Shown: positions 54,601 to 61,400 of the stretch, one piece after another | Position numbering within the stretch: the first letter of the stretch is position 1 | Layout: each line of letters starts with the position of its first letter | Made by a program: the position numbers and the translations under genes | The notes under the pieces: generated by a model | Seen by the model: only the letters and a program-made list of their open reading frames with translations | What the model was told of the DNA's origin: nothing | The model's database searches: none | From: Brachycybe producta | Lineage: Eukaryota > Arthropoda > Diplopoda > Playtdesmida > Andrognathidae | Assembly: GCA_036925085.1 (NCBI GenBank) | Contig: JAUPFP010000006.1 | Location: 5,111,131 to 5,175,130 of the forward strand | DNA length: 64,000 nucleotides | Direction of reading: 5' to 3'

Positions 54601-57494
54601 TTGATGAAAATTTAAACTCTCAATGAATACAAACAACAACACCCTAAAAATTTTGAACATTGATTTATTTATCGTATTTTTTATTATTATTTGTAAGAAA
54701 TAAGTCTCAGCAATGTGGGCTTGCTAACTTTGCGTACTCCTACACGTTTAGGCGCTATTGTTCACAAATTGCGCTTTCAATGAACCCCCCCCCCCTCCCC
54801 CTCCTCCTTCCTTCCTTCTTATTATGATTTCAACTCTTACTAAAACTAGAAAACAAAAGCGTGGGAGATTCACATTGTTTCAAAATCTTGTCTTGACCAT
54901 TCAATTTCTCAACCATTATAATTTTTATAATGATAATTATCAGTGAATATGAAAACGTCTATAAACAGCAACTGCAAGGTTGTTGTTTTTAAAAAAAAAC
55001 ACCCTTTTGGTTATTTTTTGGAATGTTATTTTGTTCAAATTTGTTGTGCCTTATTGGAAGTTGTCTCCAATCACTTTCTCAAGGTTTTTTTTATTATTTG
55101 ACTTTTGACAGTTGCGTTTATCGGGTTTTCTTGTCAAGCTAATCGAGTTTATCTAGTTGTTATTATAAAAGCTCTCAAACTACTCAAAGAAATTAGTTGG
55201 GACTTGTTAACAGTTCGTAAGGCTGGTTTCAGCCTTAACATACTTAAAAGAAATGTTAGTGGGGGTCTTGTCTCAGGCCCGGCTGCTAGTACACTGTGTA
55301 AAGCTGTCTACATGTATATGGATAGGAGGGCCCAGTCTTAAGAAATTAGGAGAAATTTCTGCGCGAACAGACTGGTATTTCTAGTCATTTATACCTAAGT
55401 TCATTCGACAATTGAAGTTGTTTCCAGAGGATACTGTGTATGGGGAATGTTATGATTTGGGAAGTTCTTAGGGGTGCTATTAAACAAAGCATATACTGTA
55501 TAATGATGATGCAATTGTACTTATCATATTCAAATGGAGGGATTGGTATCACAGAGAATAAATGTTTATTTTGACAATGAGTTTCTATGCTGCTTTTGGA
55601 CTAAATGGTTCCTCTGCCACAAGCCCTTTGGACTGCTTGCAGAATACTTATTCAAATTAATTAATTAATTTAAATTAAAAACAATCATTATAAATTACCA
55701 TACTAAGAATTCATTAATTAGCATTTCATGATACTAAATTAATAATTTAGTGAATTATGTAATAGTTTAGTTTTTAAAATAATTTTATGATGAACAGTAT
55801 TTCTACAGGAAGGTTTTTGGAGGCTATACTTGTATTAGTGGCATTAAGATGTGTTTAAAACTTGTATTGTTAATAAAAAAAACTATTGTTTCTTTAGTTG
55901 TGGTTTTCTATTGTTGAAACCCTGTGAAAAAGGGTAAAAAAAATATGTGACAAATGCAAGCAACATATGGAAGCAGCGAGAGTAACTTATTATGAGAATA
56001 GTTCGGCTTTGGTGAAGTTTGAAAGACATTGTCATGAACATTTTCAAGTACCACTGACCACTCAACTAAATTTAATAATTTTCTGCATAAACACATTCTT
56101 GTTTATGGTCATTTTGTTCCTATTTGAATAATTTGAATGATTACTCTACAAGCAGCCCAGAGATTGTCTGTGGCAGAGGGATCATTTAGTCAAAAAGCAG
56201 TATAGAAATTCATTGTTAAAATAAACTTCTTCTATCACCTACTATAATAACAGTTCTCCATGCAAATACTGTATACATGTAATATTGAATTGAATGTTAT
56301 TCGACAAAGAAATAACTTTCAAAAGAGTTTTTGTATGAAAAAAAAGTTAGTGGGATTTTATAAATTGGTTTAACAATGCATCTTATCAATTGATATCATT
56401 TGCATGAGCGCCCATTTGGATTGTGGTTCTTTTTATATTTGACAATGCATTTTACATGCTGCATTTGGTCTTTTGCGCCTCTTCCACATGCCTCAAATTC
56501 AGATTCAACTGCACTTTTAGTTTATAAAAAAACACTATCAAGGTTTTCGGAAGTTTTCTTTTTTTTTTTAAAAAATGCAGAAAAATCATACGGAATATAA
56601 AAAATTAATTCGATTTAAAACATGGTGTGTGTGTTCTGCACCCATGTTAATAGTGTTCAACCCTTGGTTCATCTCAAGGTTTTTGTGTTCATATATTTCA
56701 ATATGCATTCTGTTTCAGGTTTTAGGATTACCCATGATGTTCATTCTTTTATCCTGACCCTTTTTAGCATAAAAATTATTTCTAATAACATGCTAATATT
56801 TAGACCGGTGATTCCCAACCAGGATTCCACGAGAATTTGCAAAAGCTTGCAAAAAATAATAAATAGAAATATGCAATACATACTCTTGTAATATTGTTTT
56901 TATAGAAAAGTATCAGTTAATTATTAATTTATTAACCCTACTGCGTTTACACGTTTTATTTTGTAATTTACCACAGTCAAACCTAATACAATATGACATG
57001 TTAATCAGGTAGGAGTTCCCCGAGATTTGACGAAATATTTCAAGGGTTCCTCGAAATAAAAACAAAAGGGTTGGGAACCACTGTTTTAGGGCTTTAGGCT
57101 AACATCATGGCATAGTTAATTTGAATCCAATCTGTCAAATTTTTACTCAAGATGTTTTTTGTTCAATTTAGATATATAGCTTTGTTTTCAAATGAAATTT
57201 GAAGTAACAATTCAAATTAAGCACATCTGTATAATTTATTTATGCTAAAACATTTGATCCTACGCCTAAAATATGAGCAAACAAATTATACTAAATTTAT
57301 TAGAAATACTAACAAAGTTTAAGCTAAAAAAAGCACTGATGACAAATATTATTATTGATTTTTCATTTTTGTATCTATATAAATGAGATAATATGTAACT
57401 TACCTTTGCCATGTGGAGCAGCATTTGTGGTGGGTAACGCGTGAAGCAGACAAACGATGGTAATTATACCAACAATAATCCCAATGCAAGCCAT
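27529..57494 (-). CDS. Secreted GH18 chitinase with mucin-like linker and CBM14 (whole gene, 9 exons)
   Basis: Predicted endochitinase that cleaves beta-1,4 GlcNAc linkages in chitin outside the cell (moulting or gut lining). The exons, on the minus strand, are 57494-57404, 44185-43991, 41889-41627, 36908-36799, 35417-35294, 34749-34555, 33733-33611, 32566-32405 and 30642-27529. They join with GT/AG borders in phases 1,1,0,2,0,0,0,0 to give about 1458 residues. All four GH18 motifs are visible: KTLISVGGW (about 112-120), [11 protein letters not shown] (153-163, proton donor Glu161), [10 protein letters not shown] (227-236) and [12 protein letters not shown] (378-389). A signal peptide opens the protein, a Pro/Ser/Thr-rich linker fills about 422-1400, and a six-cysteine CBM14 domain closes it. 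Segment order and motifs match arthropod group I (Cht5-type) chitinases, but the linker is far longer than in the insect Cht5 proteins I know. The exact orthologue group is an inference, so no symbol is given. Confidence 0.93.
29550..30200 (-). repeat. Coding minisatellite in the chitinase linker (REPPSV units)
   Basis: Short units, read on the plus strand as variations on ACTCGGTGGTTCTCTCGA, are arrayed in frame. On the minus strand they encode REPPSV-, EEPPSV- and VPPSV-like units. A higher-order unit that adds [12 protein letters not shown] recurs four times between 29.57 and 29.92 kb. All units keep the frame, so length changes here alter the linker without breaking the enzyme. Confidence 0.85.
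31010..31190. repeat. Poly(C) tract and degenerate minisatellite in chitinase intron 8
   Basis: A C run at about 31017-31035 leads into loosely repeated units of the form GAAGCC(T)TCTCAAAA(A)T(T/G)TG. Confidence 0.6.
31441..31616. mobile_element. GCCTTGTTTCCA foldback MITE, copy 1 (chitinase intron 8)
   Basis: Arms read GCCTTGTTTCCACTGGGGTG, then AAAATTTCAACTTT, then GGTGAAAAATAGAA. They are inverted almost perfectly on the right and end TGGAAACAAGGC. The centre carries a short ACTGTCATATAGGCGG spacer. Five copies occur in the window. Confidence 0.85.
32405..32566 (-). CDS. Chitinase exon 8: last catalytic exon
   Basis: A 162-nt phase 0 exon with acceptor TAATTGTAG and donor TTG then GTAATT. 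It encodes [20 protein letters not shown] with the final GH18 motif (Trp382 at the floor of the active site), then [19 protein letters not shown], the usual end of the barrel. The last residues ([11 protein letters not shown]) start the linker. Confidence 0.93.
32701..32866. mobile_element. Small foldback MITE with TTTAGGGTC termini (intron 7-8 region)
   Basis: TTTAGGGTCTTCATAGACGA, then CGATTTTAGT, then AAACTGCAAGAAGTG is inverted on the right as CCACTTTTGCAGT, then ACTAAAATCG, then GACCCTAAA. It begins about 135 bp beyond chitinase exon 8, inside intron 7. Confidence 0.7.
33096..33430. repeat. Three spaced hairpin modules (CCGATACAGAGTGGACTCTGTATCGG type)
   Basis: Modules at about 33096-33150, 33220-33280 and 33338-33415 share GTGCGGCAATTAAAG, then TTTTCAGGCCGATACAG, then an inverted CTGTATCGG. 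The third is in opposite orientation at its outer end. Between the first two lies a perfect hairpin TGATGATACTGA-CTAA-TCAGTATCATCA. GGGCTAAACGTCTG near 33170 is inverted near 33412. The block lies in chitinase intron 7. Confidence 0.6.
33611..33733 (-). CDS. Chitinase exon 7
   Basis: A 123-nt phase 0 exon with acceptor GTTTCAG and donor GAAAAA then GTAAGT. It encodes [20 protein letters not shown] and then [20 protein letters not shown], which corresponds to the GH18 segment with the P(Y)xxxxxQWVGYDD pattern close to the last barrel strand. Confidence 0.93.
33894..34319. mobile_element. MITE with TAGGGATGGGACATTCGAAT ends, copy 1 (intron 6)
   Basis: It begins TAGGGATGGGACATTCGAAT and ends ATTCGTCCCACGCCTA, so the termini are inverted. 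Inside are further GATTCGA words and a GTGGCGACC/GTGTCGCCAC pair. An inverse copy lies at 47952-48211 and a right-end fragment at 42984-43065. It looks hAT-like. Confidence 0.65.
34555..34749 (-). CDS. Chitinase exon 6
   Basis: A 195-nt phase 0 exon with acceptor GATCACAG and donor GAG then GTATAT. It encodes [20 protein letters not shown] and then [12 protein letters not shown], the typical GH18 barrel strand with the YGR(T/S)(Y/F)TL signature. It continues into the small alpha+beta insertion region ([17 protein letters not shown]), where the family has PAPYT...GFLAYYE. Confidence 0.93.
35294..35417 (-). CDS. Chitinase exon 5: YDLRGNW motif
   Basis: A 124-nt exon with acceptor TACTTTAG and donor ATATG then GTAAAT (phase 2 in, phase 0 out). 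It encodes [20 protein letters not shown], the GH18 motif III that lines the active site (Tyr230 and Asp231). The following text about [20 protein letters not shown] parallels the DVHSPLYKRP...LNV segment of Cht5-type enzymes. The methionine usually found before the (T/S)YD core is Leu here, a conservative change. Confidence 0.93.
35637..36222. mobile_element. Foldback element made of inverted mariner C-terminal pieces (intron 4)
   Basis: The ends CCTATTCAATGGTAACCC and GGTATACCATTGAATAGG are inverted, and the arms run for about 270 bp each. The right arm, read on the plus strand, gives [20 protein letters not shown] and [11 protein letters not shown]. The left arm, read on the minus strand, gives [19 protein letters not shown]. 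Both resemble the YSPDLAP...FPKLK...LKGRRF segment of mariner transposases. A poly(G) run lies near 35871. Confidence 0.65.
36252..36730. repeat. Foldback-like repeat with AAAACCGCGGTTTT words (intron 4)
   Basis: The left part has ACCGAAAACAGCGGGTTTTC and AAATCGCGGTTTTCTG; the right part has AAACCGCGGGTTTTTGAAAA and TCGCGGTTTCCCCAAACTC. The outer ends GTTCGGGAATGGAGA and TCTATTCGGGAAC are loosely inverted. Confidence 0.4.
36799..36908 (-). CDS. Chitinase exon 4
   Basis: A 110-nt exon (acceptor TTTTGTAG, donor CTTC then GTAAGA, phase 0 in and 2 out). It encodes [20 protein letters not shown] and then GGYDVPKLA. This matches the GH18 stretch between the catalytic motif and the MxYDxxG strand (in insect Cht5 the pattern is ELTAAVP...GYHVPEL). 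It is too short to stand out as an open reading frame and was found from its splice sites and family pattern. Confidence 0.92.
37270..37445. mobile_element. GCCTTGTTTCCA foldback MITE, copy 2 (intron 3)
   Basis: It has the same arms as copy 1: GCCTTGTTTCCATTGAGGTG on the left, CACATCAGTGGAAACAAGGC on the right, with a centre CCTATGATAGTGAATAGGCTG. Confidence 0.85.
37515..38090. repeat. Pair of direct repeats of about 190 bp with inverted ends (intron 3)
   Basis: The unit at 37515-37705 recurs at 37886-38082 (shared GAGATTC, TGGCAACGATAGTTGAGC, GGTGTCAATATAA and TTTTGGCTCGG, then CTCGTGTCGTGCT). CTCGTGTCGTGCTTGTCCC is inverted at 37715-37735. Probably remnants of a foldback element. Confidence 0.55.
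38098..38284. mobile_element. GCCTTGTTTCCA foldback MITE, copy 3 (intron 3)
   Basis: GCCTTGTTTCCACTGAGGTG is inverted as CCTCAATGGAAACAAGGC; a poly(G) run of about 20 sits at the tip of the hairpin near 38191. Confidence 0.8.
38511..38689. mobile_element. GCCTTGTTTCCA foldback MITE, copy 4 (intron 3)
   Basis: GGCCTTGTTTCCATTGGAGT on the left and CAACCCAGTTGAAAAAAGGC on the right; the inner arms GAAGAAACGTGGCC and GGCCACGTTTCTTC are a perfect inverted pair. Confidence 0.8.
38825..38892 (+). repeat. tRNA-like segment (SINE head or tRNA relic)
   Basis: About 68 nt with a B box (GGGTTCAATCCCC), an A-box-like TGGTTAGTGTC and short pairing ends (CTGG, CCAG). There is no clean anticodon arm, so it is not a functional tRNA. 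Confidence 0.4.
39695..39800 (+). repeat. Interspersed repeat copy (AAATGAAAGAGAA family)
   Basis: It shares ATGCAAATGAAAGAGAA, TTATTCTACGTTTCAGAAGC and ACTAGACGAGTAAATGA with the copies at about 1085-1205 and 47795-47885. Confidence 0.5.
40475..40629. mobile_element. PIF/Harbinger-like MITE, first of an adjacent pair
   Basis: The termini AGCCTAGTACAGAACGGGCG and (inverted) CGCTCTGTACTACTAGG, then AT, are bordered by TTA at 40472-40474 and 40630-40632. The interior has CGACAATCGCCGG and CGGCGATTATCG arms. Confidence 0.7.
40633..40950. mobile_element. PIF/Harbinger-like MITE, second of an adjacent pair
   Basis: GGCTAGGCGC on the left and GCGCCTAGCC on the right, bordered by TTA at 40630-40632 and 40951-40953. 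The interior repeats GACGCGTG and CGCGTC words. The long minus- and plus-strand frames here are shadows. Confidence 0.75.
41120..41345. mobile_element. Foldback MITE with GCACCTCGGCT ends (intron 3)
   Basis: GCACCTCGGCTTTGAGTGGC, then ACAATTCAAAAAAACACTTT is inverted as AAAGTGGTTTTTGAGTTGTG, then CCACTCTATAGCCGAGGTG. A partial relative lies near 44730-44790 (GCACTTTGGCAAAAAGAATG, then GCACAACTAAAAAAACACTT). Confidence 0.7.
41627..41889 (-). CDS. Chitinase exon 3: substrate and catalytic motifs
   Basis: The acceptor TTTATTTCAG and donor AAG then GTTAGC bound 263 nt (phase 1 in, phase 0 out). It encodes GH18 motif I (KTLISVGGW) and the catalytic motif [14 protein letters not shown], with the DxDxE acids Asp157, Asp159 and Glu161 all present, so the enzyme is predicted active. 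Reading on past the donor in the same frame loses family similarity at once, which supports the splice site. Confidence 0.95.
42165..42707. mobile_element. TTAA-type foldback MITE (family 1), full copy (intron 2)
   Basis: TTAA at 42161-42164 and 42708-42711 borders AGAGATCATTACCTCC on the left and TGTAATGGTCTCT on the right. It shares the TTGTCAAAATATTGTCAA arms and inner text with the copies at 8020 and 23894. Poly(C) (42285-42302) and poly(G) (about 42508-42528) tracts are present. Confidence 0.85.
42984..43065. mobile_element. Fragment of the TAGGGATGGGAC MITE family (intron 2)
   Basis: It matches the right part of 33894-34319 (ATATAGGATT, then GTCGAGATTCAG, then GAGAAAATTTAGGATTCGTC). 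Confidence 0.6.
43085..43670. mobile_element. TAA-flanked MITE (AGCCTCGTTTTCAC ends) split by another MITE (intron 2)
   Basis: TAA at 43082-43084 and 43671-43673 borders AGCCTCGTTTTCACGATGAT on the left and ATCGCCGTGAAAACGAGGCT on the right. Inner words such as CTATCGTGA and TCACGATAG recur. A 3-bp TAA duplication suggests the PIF/Harbinger group. A truncated copy is at 14949-15135. Confidence 0.8.
43380..43570. mobile_element. Nested MITE with ACAGGCAGTT ends and a 9-bp duplication
   Basis: The flanks CTTCAAGAC at 43371-43379 and 43571-43579 are identical (10 bp if the next A is counted). The ends ACAGGCAGTT and AACTGCCTGT are inverted. The arms continue as GAAATCGGGGAGAACTTCAG, then TTGGCTCCG and the complement. 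A 9-10-bp duplication suggests a Mutator-like or Merlin-like origin. Confidence 0.85.
43991..44185 (-). CDS. Chitinase exon 2: N-terminal GH18 strand
   Basis: The acceptor is a long T tract followed by TCAG, and the donor is AAAG then GTAAGA, phase 1 on both sides. The exon encodes [19 protein letters not shown] and then [15 protein letters not shown], the usual GH18 opening in which the first barrel strand (CYYSSW) is followed by the second (THIVYAF). The first and second cysteines probably pair, as in family members. The exon ends in the NPTNDITKG turn that precedes the GGW motif exon. Confidence 0.92.
45595..45794 (-). mobile_element. tRNA-derived SINE on the minus strand
   Basis: The minus strand from 45794 reads GCCTCAATAGCCCAGTGG with a perfect A box (TAGCCCAGTGG). 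It continues to a B box GGATTCAAATCC and closes with CGAGGC, a 72-nt tRNA-shaped head whose acceptor stem pairs at six of seven positions. A unique body of about 60 bp follows, then a (CAT)n array (45640-45670). The tRNA of origin cannot be named because the anticodon arm is degenerate. Confidence 0.6.
45640..45666. repeat. (GAT)n microsatellite
   Basis: Nine or so GAT triplets, apparently the tail of the adjacent SINE. Confidence 0.9.
46900..47168. mobile_element. hAT-like MITE, GGGCTCGGATTT family, copy with worn right end (intron 1)
   Basis: It begins CTAGGGCTCGGATTTATATG and shares TACCAATTGTGAA, ATCATCATCATTAGAGCAAC, AAGGCTGGTTAGA and GTCAACTAG with the copy at 47381-47697. The right end stops at TTTTTGCATAAAATTT. 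Confidence 0.65.
47381..47697. mobile_element. hAT-like MITE, GGGCTCGGATTT family, full copy (intron 1)
   Basis: TAGGGCTCGGATTTTTATGC on the left is inverted as GCATAAAAATCCGATCC, then GGGCTA on the right. No intact target duplication could be read. Confidence 0.7.
47952..48211. mobile_element. TAGGGATGGGAC MITE, inverse copy (intron 1)
   Basis: Reverse-oriented relative of 33894-34319: it begins TGGGACGAATCCTAAG and ends GGATTCGAATGTCCCATCAC. The middle (TATTATTCATTAAGAAGAAA, then CAAATAAATGAAATGATATT) matches the other copy closely. Confidence 0.7.
49640..49794. mobile_element. GCCTTGTTTCCA foldback MITE, copy 5 (intron 1)
   Basis: GGCCTTGTTTCC with a shortened left arm; the right arm GTTGAAATTTTCAAAAAGTT, then CACCCCAATGGAAGC, is less trimmed. 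Confidence 0.75.
50790..51270. mobile_element. TTAA-type foldback MITE (family 1), worn copy (intron 1)
   Basis: It opens AAAAGAAACCATTGCCCCAG and keeps the order seen in 23894-24443: GACTGCCAAAATAATTTTTAA, AATGAAGTGACTTTTCATGA, TTACCTCACATTTCTAGAAT, GTAATGTGAGGTGA. The right end is lost. Confidence 0.65.
51606..52003. mobile_element. PIF/Harbinger-like MITE rich in AGCAGC words (intron 1)
   Basis: TTA at 51603-51605 and 52004-52006 borders AGGCGCAGTCACACTAGGCT and (inverted) AGCCTAGTGTGACTGCGCC. The arms continue with GCCGCTGGTTGCTGCTGGCT and its complement. The plus-strand frames here are artefacts of AGC/TGC repeats. Confidence 0.8.
55105..55690 (+). repeat. Unclassified interspersed repeat, copy with a possible coding remnant (intron 1)
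   Basis: The frame [20 protein letters not shown], then [18 protein letters not shown], then [19 protein letters not shown] is open for 78 codons, and its continuation aligns by eye with 2060-2190. The end (ATGCTGCTTTTGGACTAAATG, then CTGCCACAAGCC, then GGACTGCTTGCAGA) is the shared 3' part. I cannot classify the element. Confidence 0.45.
56130..56520. repeat. Unclassified interspersed repeat ends (one inverted, one direct)
   Basis: 56150-56225 is inverted (TACAAGCAGCCCAGAG, then GTGGCAGAGGGATCATTTAG), and 56395-56520 is direct (TGACAATGCATTTTACATGC, then TTTGGTCTTTTGCGCCTC). Confidence 0.45.
56806..57083. mobile_element. hAT MITE with (CA)GTGGTTCCCAACC ends (intron 1)
   Basis: CGGTGATTCCCAACCAGG on the left and GGGTTGGGAACCACTG on the right, the classic hAT terminus CAGTGGTTCCCAACC. 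The inner words GATTCCACGAGAATTTG and CCCCGAGATTTGACGAAAT are also related in inverted sense. Confidence 0.75.
57404..57494 (-). CDS. Chitinase exon 1: start codon and signal peptide
   Basis: ATG at 57494-57492 opens 30 codons plus one base. The peptide [17 protein letters not shown] has a strongly hydrophobic core, followed by a polar stretch [11 protein letters not shown] that suits a signal-peptidase site near Ala25-Ala26. The exon ends at a consensus donor (CAAAG then GTAAGT) in phase 1. No longer upstream reading frame adds plausible protein. The next exon begins with GC, which completes a glycine codon and supports the join. A further noncoding 5' exon cannot be excluded. Confidence 0.85.
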
Positions 57495-58614
57495 TGATGA
57501 AAAAAAAAATTGTTAACGAAAATATATTTATATAAAAAATAATTCTCTATTCTTCTTTAAATTAAGAAGAAGAAGAAGAAGAAAAGAAAAAAAACTTAAA
57601 ACTTATAATTTATTTCTACTCGAAATGCTCGCTCTGTGTGTTATAAATTATTTCACATTGTTAATTAATTAGATAATTGTTCAGTGATTTGTAGAAGATA
57701 TACAAAAAAAAAAATTCTATAAGAAAATATCCATGTTGAGACAAAAATGCAGCTCAGCAGCAGCAAGCAGTTAGTTAGTTGTGTTTTTTAGATTTTTCAA
57801 ACTTGTTGTGTGTGTTGTTTGTATGTGTGTTTTGGTGTTGCTCTTCACGGCCCAGTAACCTCAATTGATGTGAACGCACTGAGTTCTTGGATTGGGTCTC
57901 TTCATATCTTATACCTTCTATCTTTTTTTACAGGTAGAGAGAAACAAATCAGAGATCTCCCCCTCAAGGCTTCTTTTTTTCTTTCTTCATGAAAGAAATA
58001 ACAAGCAGCAACCAAAAAAAATATATATATATAAAGCTAAATTTTTAAGAAAAGGATCCCACACTTGAATTAAAAAACAAAACTCGTTTGTTAACTTGTT
58101 CTTCAGTGATACACACACCTATAGAATTTTTTTTTGTTGTTGTTACAATAAGAAAATCTTCATATGATATTATGGGGGAGGGAGATATTATAGATTTTGA
58201 CCAATTGGAAGAAAAGTGGGTAGAATATATTCTTTTATATGTTTTTTTTTGTCCGTGAAGTGAAAACTCGTAGATATCCCATTATGAGCTTGATGCTCGT
58301 GGGTGTAATTTGTAGAAAATACAATCATTAGCGATGACGTCAGTTAAGAGTTTTGAAAAAAAAAAACTTACAAGTTATTTTTTTGAAGAATTTGAATATT
58401 TTCATAATTTATAATCTATTTTCAGTATGTAGTTTTTTGTATTTATTGGGTTATTGATTTCTTTAAATCAATAAAAATTAATTCAAGATTTTAAAAAAGT
58501 ATTTGGATAATGTAAATCAAGAATTTTTTTAAAAAAATTTAACGATTAAAGTGGCTGAATAAGATATTTATATTTTTATGAAGCTATTGTGATTATTGTA
58601 AACCTTTTTTATGA
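57495..58614. other. Region upstream of the chitinase start: no gene seen
   Basis: AT-rich, with a (TTC)n tract, an (AT)n tract near 58024 and many T runs. A promoter must lie here or in an unseen upstream exon, but no element could be assigned with confidence. Confidence 0.4.
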
Positions 58615-59561
58615 TTAACTAGCTTTAGTACCCAACTTCGCATACATTTTTAATACACACAATTCGGTAGTAAATACAAATAAATGAAGCCAAAAATTGT
58701 CAGACAATAAATAATCACATGCCCATAACTCGTGAAGAGAACAACATAGCGAGTTATGGCCAGGCCTGGACTGGGCCACAGGGAAATGGAAAAATTTTTG
58801 GTGCACTCCCTCTAAAAAAAGTGTCAAGTGTCATAACTAAAAATGTTAGTGATTTTTATTTATTTATAAATGATTAAAAGCAATTATTCGACAGGTGAAG
58901 TCTATACTGGTATTCATGATTACGAATATGCACATATTGCAAGAGTACAATGGCAATGGTACAGGGGGTGGGTGCAGGCGACCCCTCTAGTTTTGCCCAG
59001 TAACATTTTACAAGTCCAATCAATGCCTGGTTACGAGCCTTATGGCGTCTTCAGACAAATATACAAACTTTCAGAAAAAAAAAATCAGTATAGATTTGTA
59101 ACAGAAAGCATATTTTCATTGTAATTCATTTTTAATTTTTATATTGAATTCATATAATAACACTTACTATAAAAAATGAGTTTTATTTTTAAATTGTATA
59201 TTAAGTGTACAGGGAATATTTTTTAATTTGTTTTTTTGTTTCAAAAATGTATCTAAACTGTTGGGAAATACCTGATATGTTTATTATGTGAAAATATTTT
59301 CAATATGTAATTCAGACCAAAATTAACATACTTTTTCTGGAATATTATTATTAGGCCACCCTTTGTATTAGTTTGTAAAGGGTTCCGTCGTAGGAACCCC
59401 CCCCCCCCAACCTTAGTTAAAAGGCATGTATCCATTTCAAACGATTCGATTTCAAATGATAACAACAGTTTGAGGTGGAGGCTAGCTATTGTATAGTACA
59501 GAACTACATAGAATACTAGCATGGTGCCATAGGGTAAATCTAAGTGCTGATTTCTAGAGAC

Positions 59562-60263
59562 CAGGGTTGACAAAGTTTTTTTCCAGGGGTCGTATTTTCC
59601 GGATATTACCACGGTATTTACCGTCCAGGAATAATAGCTTTTTCCCAGTTTCAATTTTTTAAGCCTATATTTTTTTCTTGTACAGTCTGATTTTACACTT
59701 ACACTTTTCTGTACAATTAATTTTTCACGTCCATCACAATGTTTTTCAAAGTGATCATAAATAGGATCTATTGGTCTTCCACCCCTGTTCATTTTTGTGA
59801 TTTAAGTAATAATAGCTGTACATAAAATACACAAACTTAAAAAATTAAAAACTAGTGACCAGAATCTAGGTAGCCATATAACTGAAGTTGTCATTTGCCT
59901 CATGAGACAATGTGTCATTTCGGTTACACTGTAGAAGGGGTTATTCGAATACTAGCAGGGTAACCAAACTCAAAAGTGTGGGGAGGGGGGATATAAGAGC
60001 TTCCTAGTTTCTATTGCATTGAAGTCTATATTTCTGCTTTCTTTGCGTTACAGTATATGATTACAAGCTTGAAGCTCACATTAAAATTGGCAATGACATG
60101 AATGTCACTTTTTAATAAGATAATATTAACAATAGCTTATAGTACTAGATGAAAAAAGCATAATACTAGTTTTTCCTGGTTTTAGCTAGTTAAATCCAGT
60201 TGTAACTGGTATTTACCAGTGCCCTGTCCTTTACCAGTTTTGTCCGGGATTTTGCCAACCCTG
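59562..60263 (-). mobile_element. hAT transposon remnant with BED-finger fragment
   Basis: The termini CAGGGTTGACAAAG and (inverted) TTTTGCCAACCCTG are flanked by CTAGAGAC (59554-59561) and CTACAGAC (60264-60271), an 8-bp duplication with one change. From 59792 the minus strand gives MNRGGRPIDPIYDHFEKHCD, typical of the start of a BED zinc finger in hAT transposases, and then degenerates. At 702 bp it is an internally deleted, dead copy. Confidence 0.8.
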
Positions 60264-60624
60264 CTACAGACTCATAAATATTTTGGAATAAAGTTTAGCA
60301 AATAAACTTTCATGGAAGCTTTATTTCAGTGCCTCAGAGGTAAACTGCGTTAAGTCACCAAACCTAAATTTGTACAGGGGAGTCATGTGAAAGTGTTTCT
60401 CTTCATTGAAGAGAATAGGACTTAACATGATATATCACCATCTAGCAGCAGATGTGTAAAACTGTGGACTTAACATTGTTTACCATTGATAGAACTTGAC
60501 AAGTTGATTCATAAGATGGAAAAGTCTTGTATTTTTTTTAAATGTGACTTAACACTTGTTTACTTCTGAGACACTGATATACTCTAGAACAAATCTTTAT
60601 GATTTCAAAGACAATGCAAATGTT

Positions 60625-60790
60625 GATGTTTAGTCAGCGGGGATTTAAAAGGGTGTTCCACTTATGTAAAATGTATTGCTTACAAATCTTTCATGTGTGT
60701 TCCCATCTAGAATATTGTTACTACACCATGTGGAGTCTCCACATTGCTGATTTAGTTCATTTTGTTGAAATGGTTCAATGAAAGGGTTGT
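60625..60790 (+). mobile_element. LINE fragment (reverse-transcriptase C-terminal part, CR1/L2-like)
   Basis: The plus-strand frame KMYCLQIFHVCSHLEYCYYT, then MWSLHIADLVHFVEMVQ, resembles the YxSLVRPHLEYC(S)xxW(S)PH...DI..IEKVQ segment after the polymerase domain of CR1/L2-type LINEs. Only this piece is recognisable, so the copy is heavily truncated. Confidence 0.6.
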
Positions 60791-60799
60791 TTCTGGGAA

Positions 60800-61400
60800 A
60801 TATGATTACTCTGAAAGTGTGGCCAGCATTCTGCCAGACCTGCCTTTACCCATTCCCAGGTAAAAAGAAGCGGTTTCCACTCTTTCGTAGCATGTACACC
60901 TCCAGGTGTTGGGTGGTTGATCCGAGTACCTGAGCACCACGTGTGAGATTCTTGTAGTGTTCGTTGGGGTCGTTTATCTCGCGAGCTCACCTATTTCGGA
61001 TCCTAAGATCCATCTTATTACAACATATAAAACACGATTACAACTGGATTGTGTTGCGGCATCCACAGGCCCATAACGTAGACGTTTTCAGATAGGAAAA
61101 TTTACCACGCGGCCACCAATGTCCAGCACTTTAGAAATTTGGTGCATGTATGCCTGCAGAGGTACACTGGTACCCGAGCGGAATGACATCTCTCCTACGG
61201 GTTCATCTGCCCATTGTTACAAAAGAGGGGATGAAAAGGTACATTGAGATGTGGTGAGGTCAGTGGAAATCACTGACCCCAAAACGTGGTGACGCAATGA
61301 AGTTCTTTGGGTTGAAGGAGATGGCCTGGGGCAGGCTGAAATACAGCATGTCACACCGGTCATGCTTTGTTAACACAAAGCGCCAAGGCGCAGTAGGTTT
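60800..61400. other. No gene recognised; slightly GC-richer stretch
   Basis: Balanced base composition compared with its surroundings, but no exon, domain or inverted repeat could be supported. It may be further LINE or other repeat sequence. Confidence 0.3.

Larger units (their letters stand above)
44186..57403 (-). other. Chitinase intron 1 (13.2 kb)
   Basis: It lies between the signal-peptide exon and the first catalytic exon and holds the MITEs, SINE and unclassified repeats listed separately. Outside those I see only AT-rich DNA and no nested gene. Confidence 0.7.

Noticed and set aside
57520-57540. TATA-like text upstream of the chitinase ATG
   Set aside because: It sits only about 30-40 bp before the ATG, leaving almost no 5' UTR, in DNA that is AT-rich throughout.
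58870-59124. Plus-strand frame of 84 codons
   Set aside because: No family pattern and AT-rich tail; likely chance.
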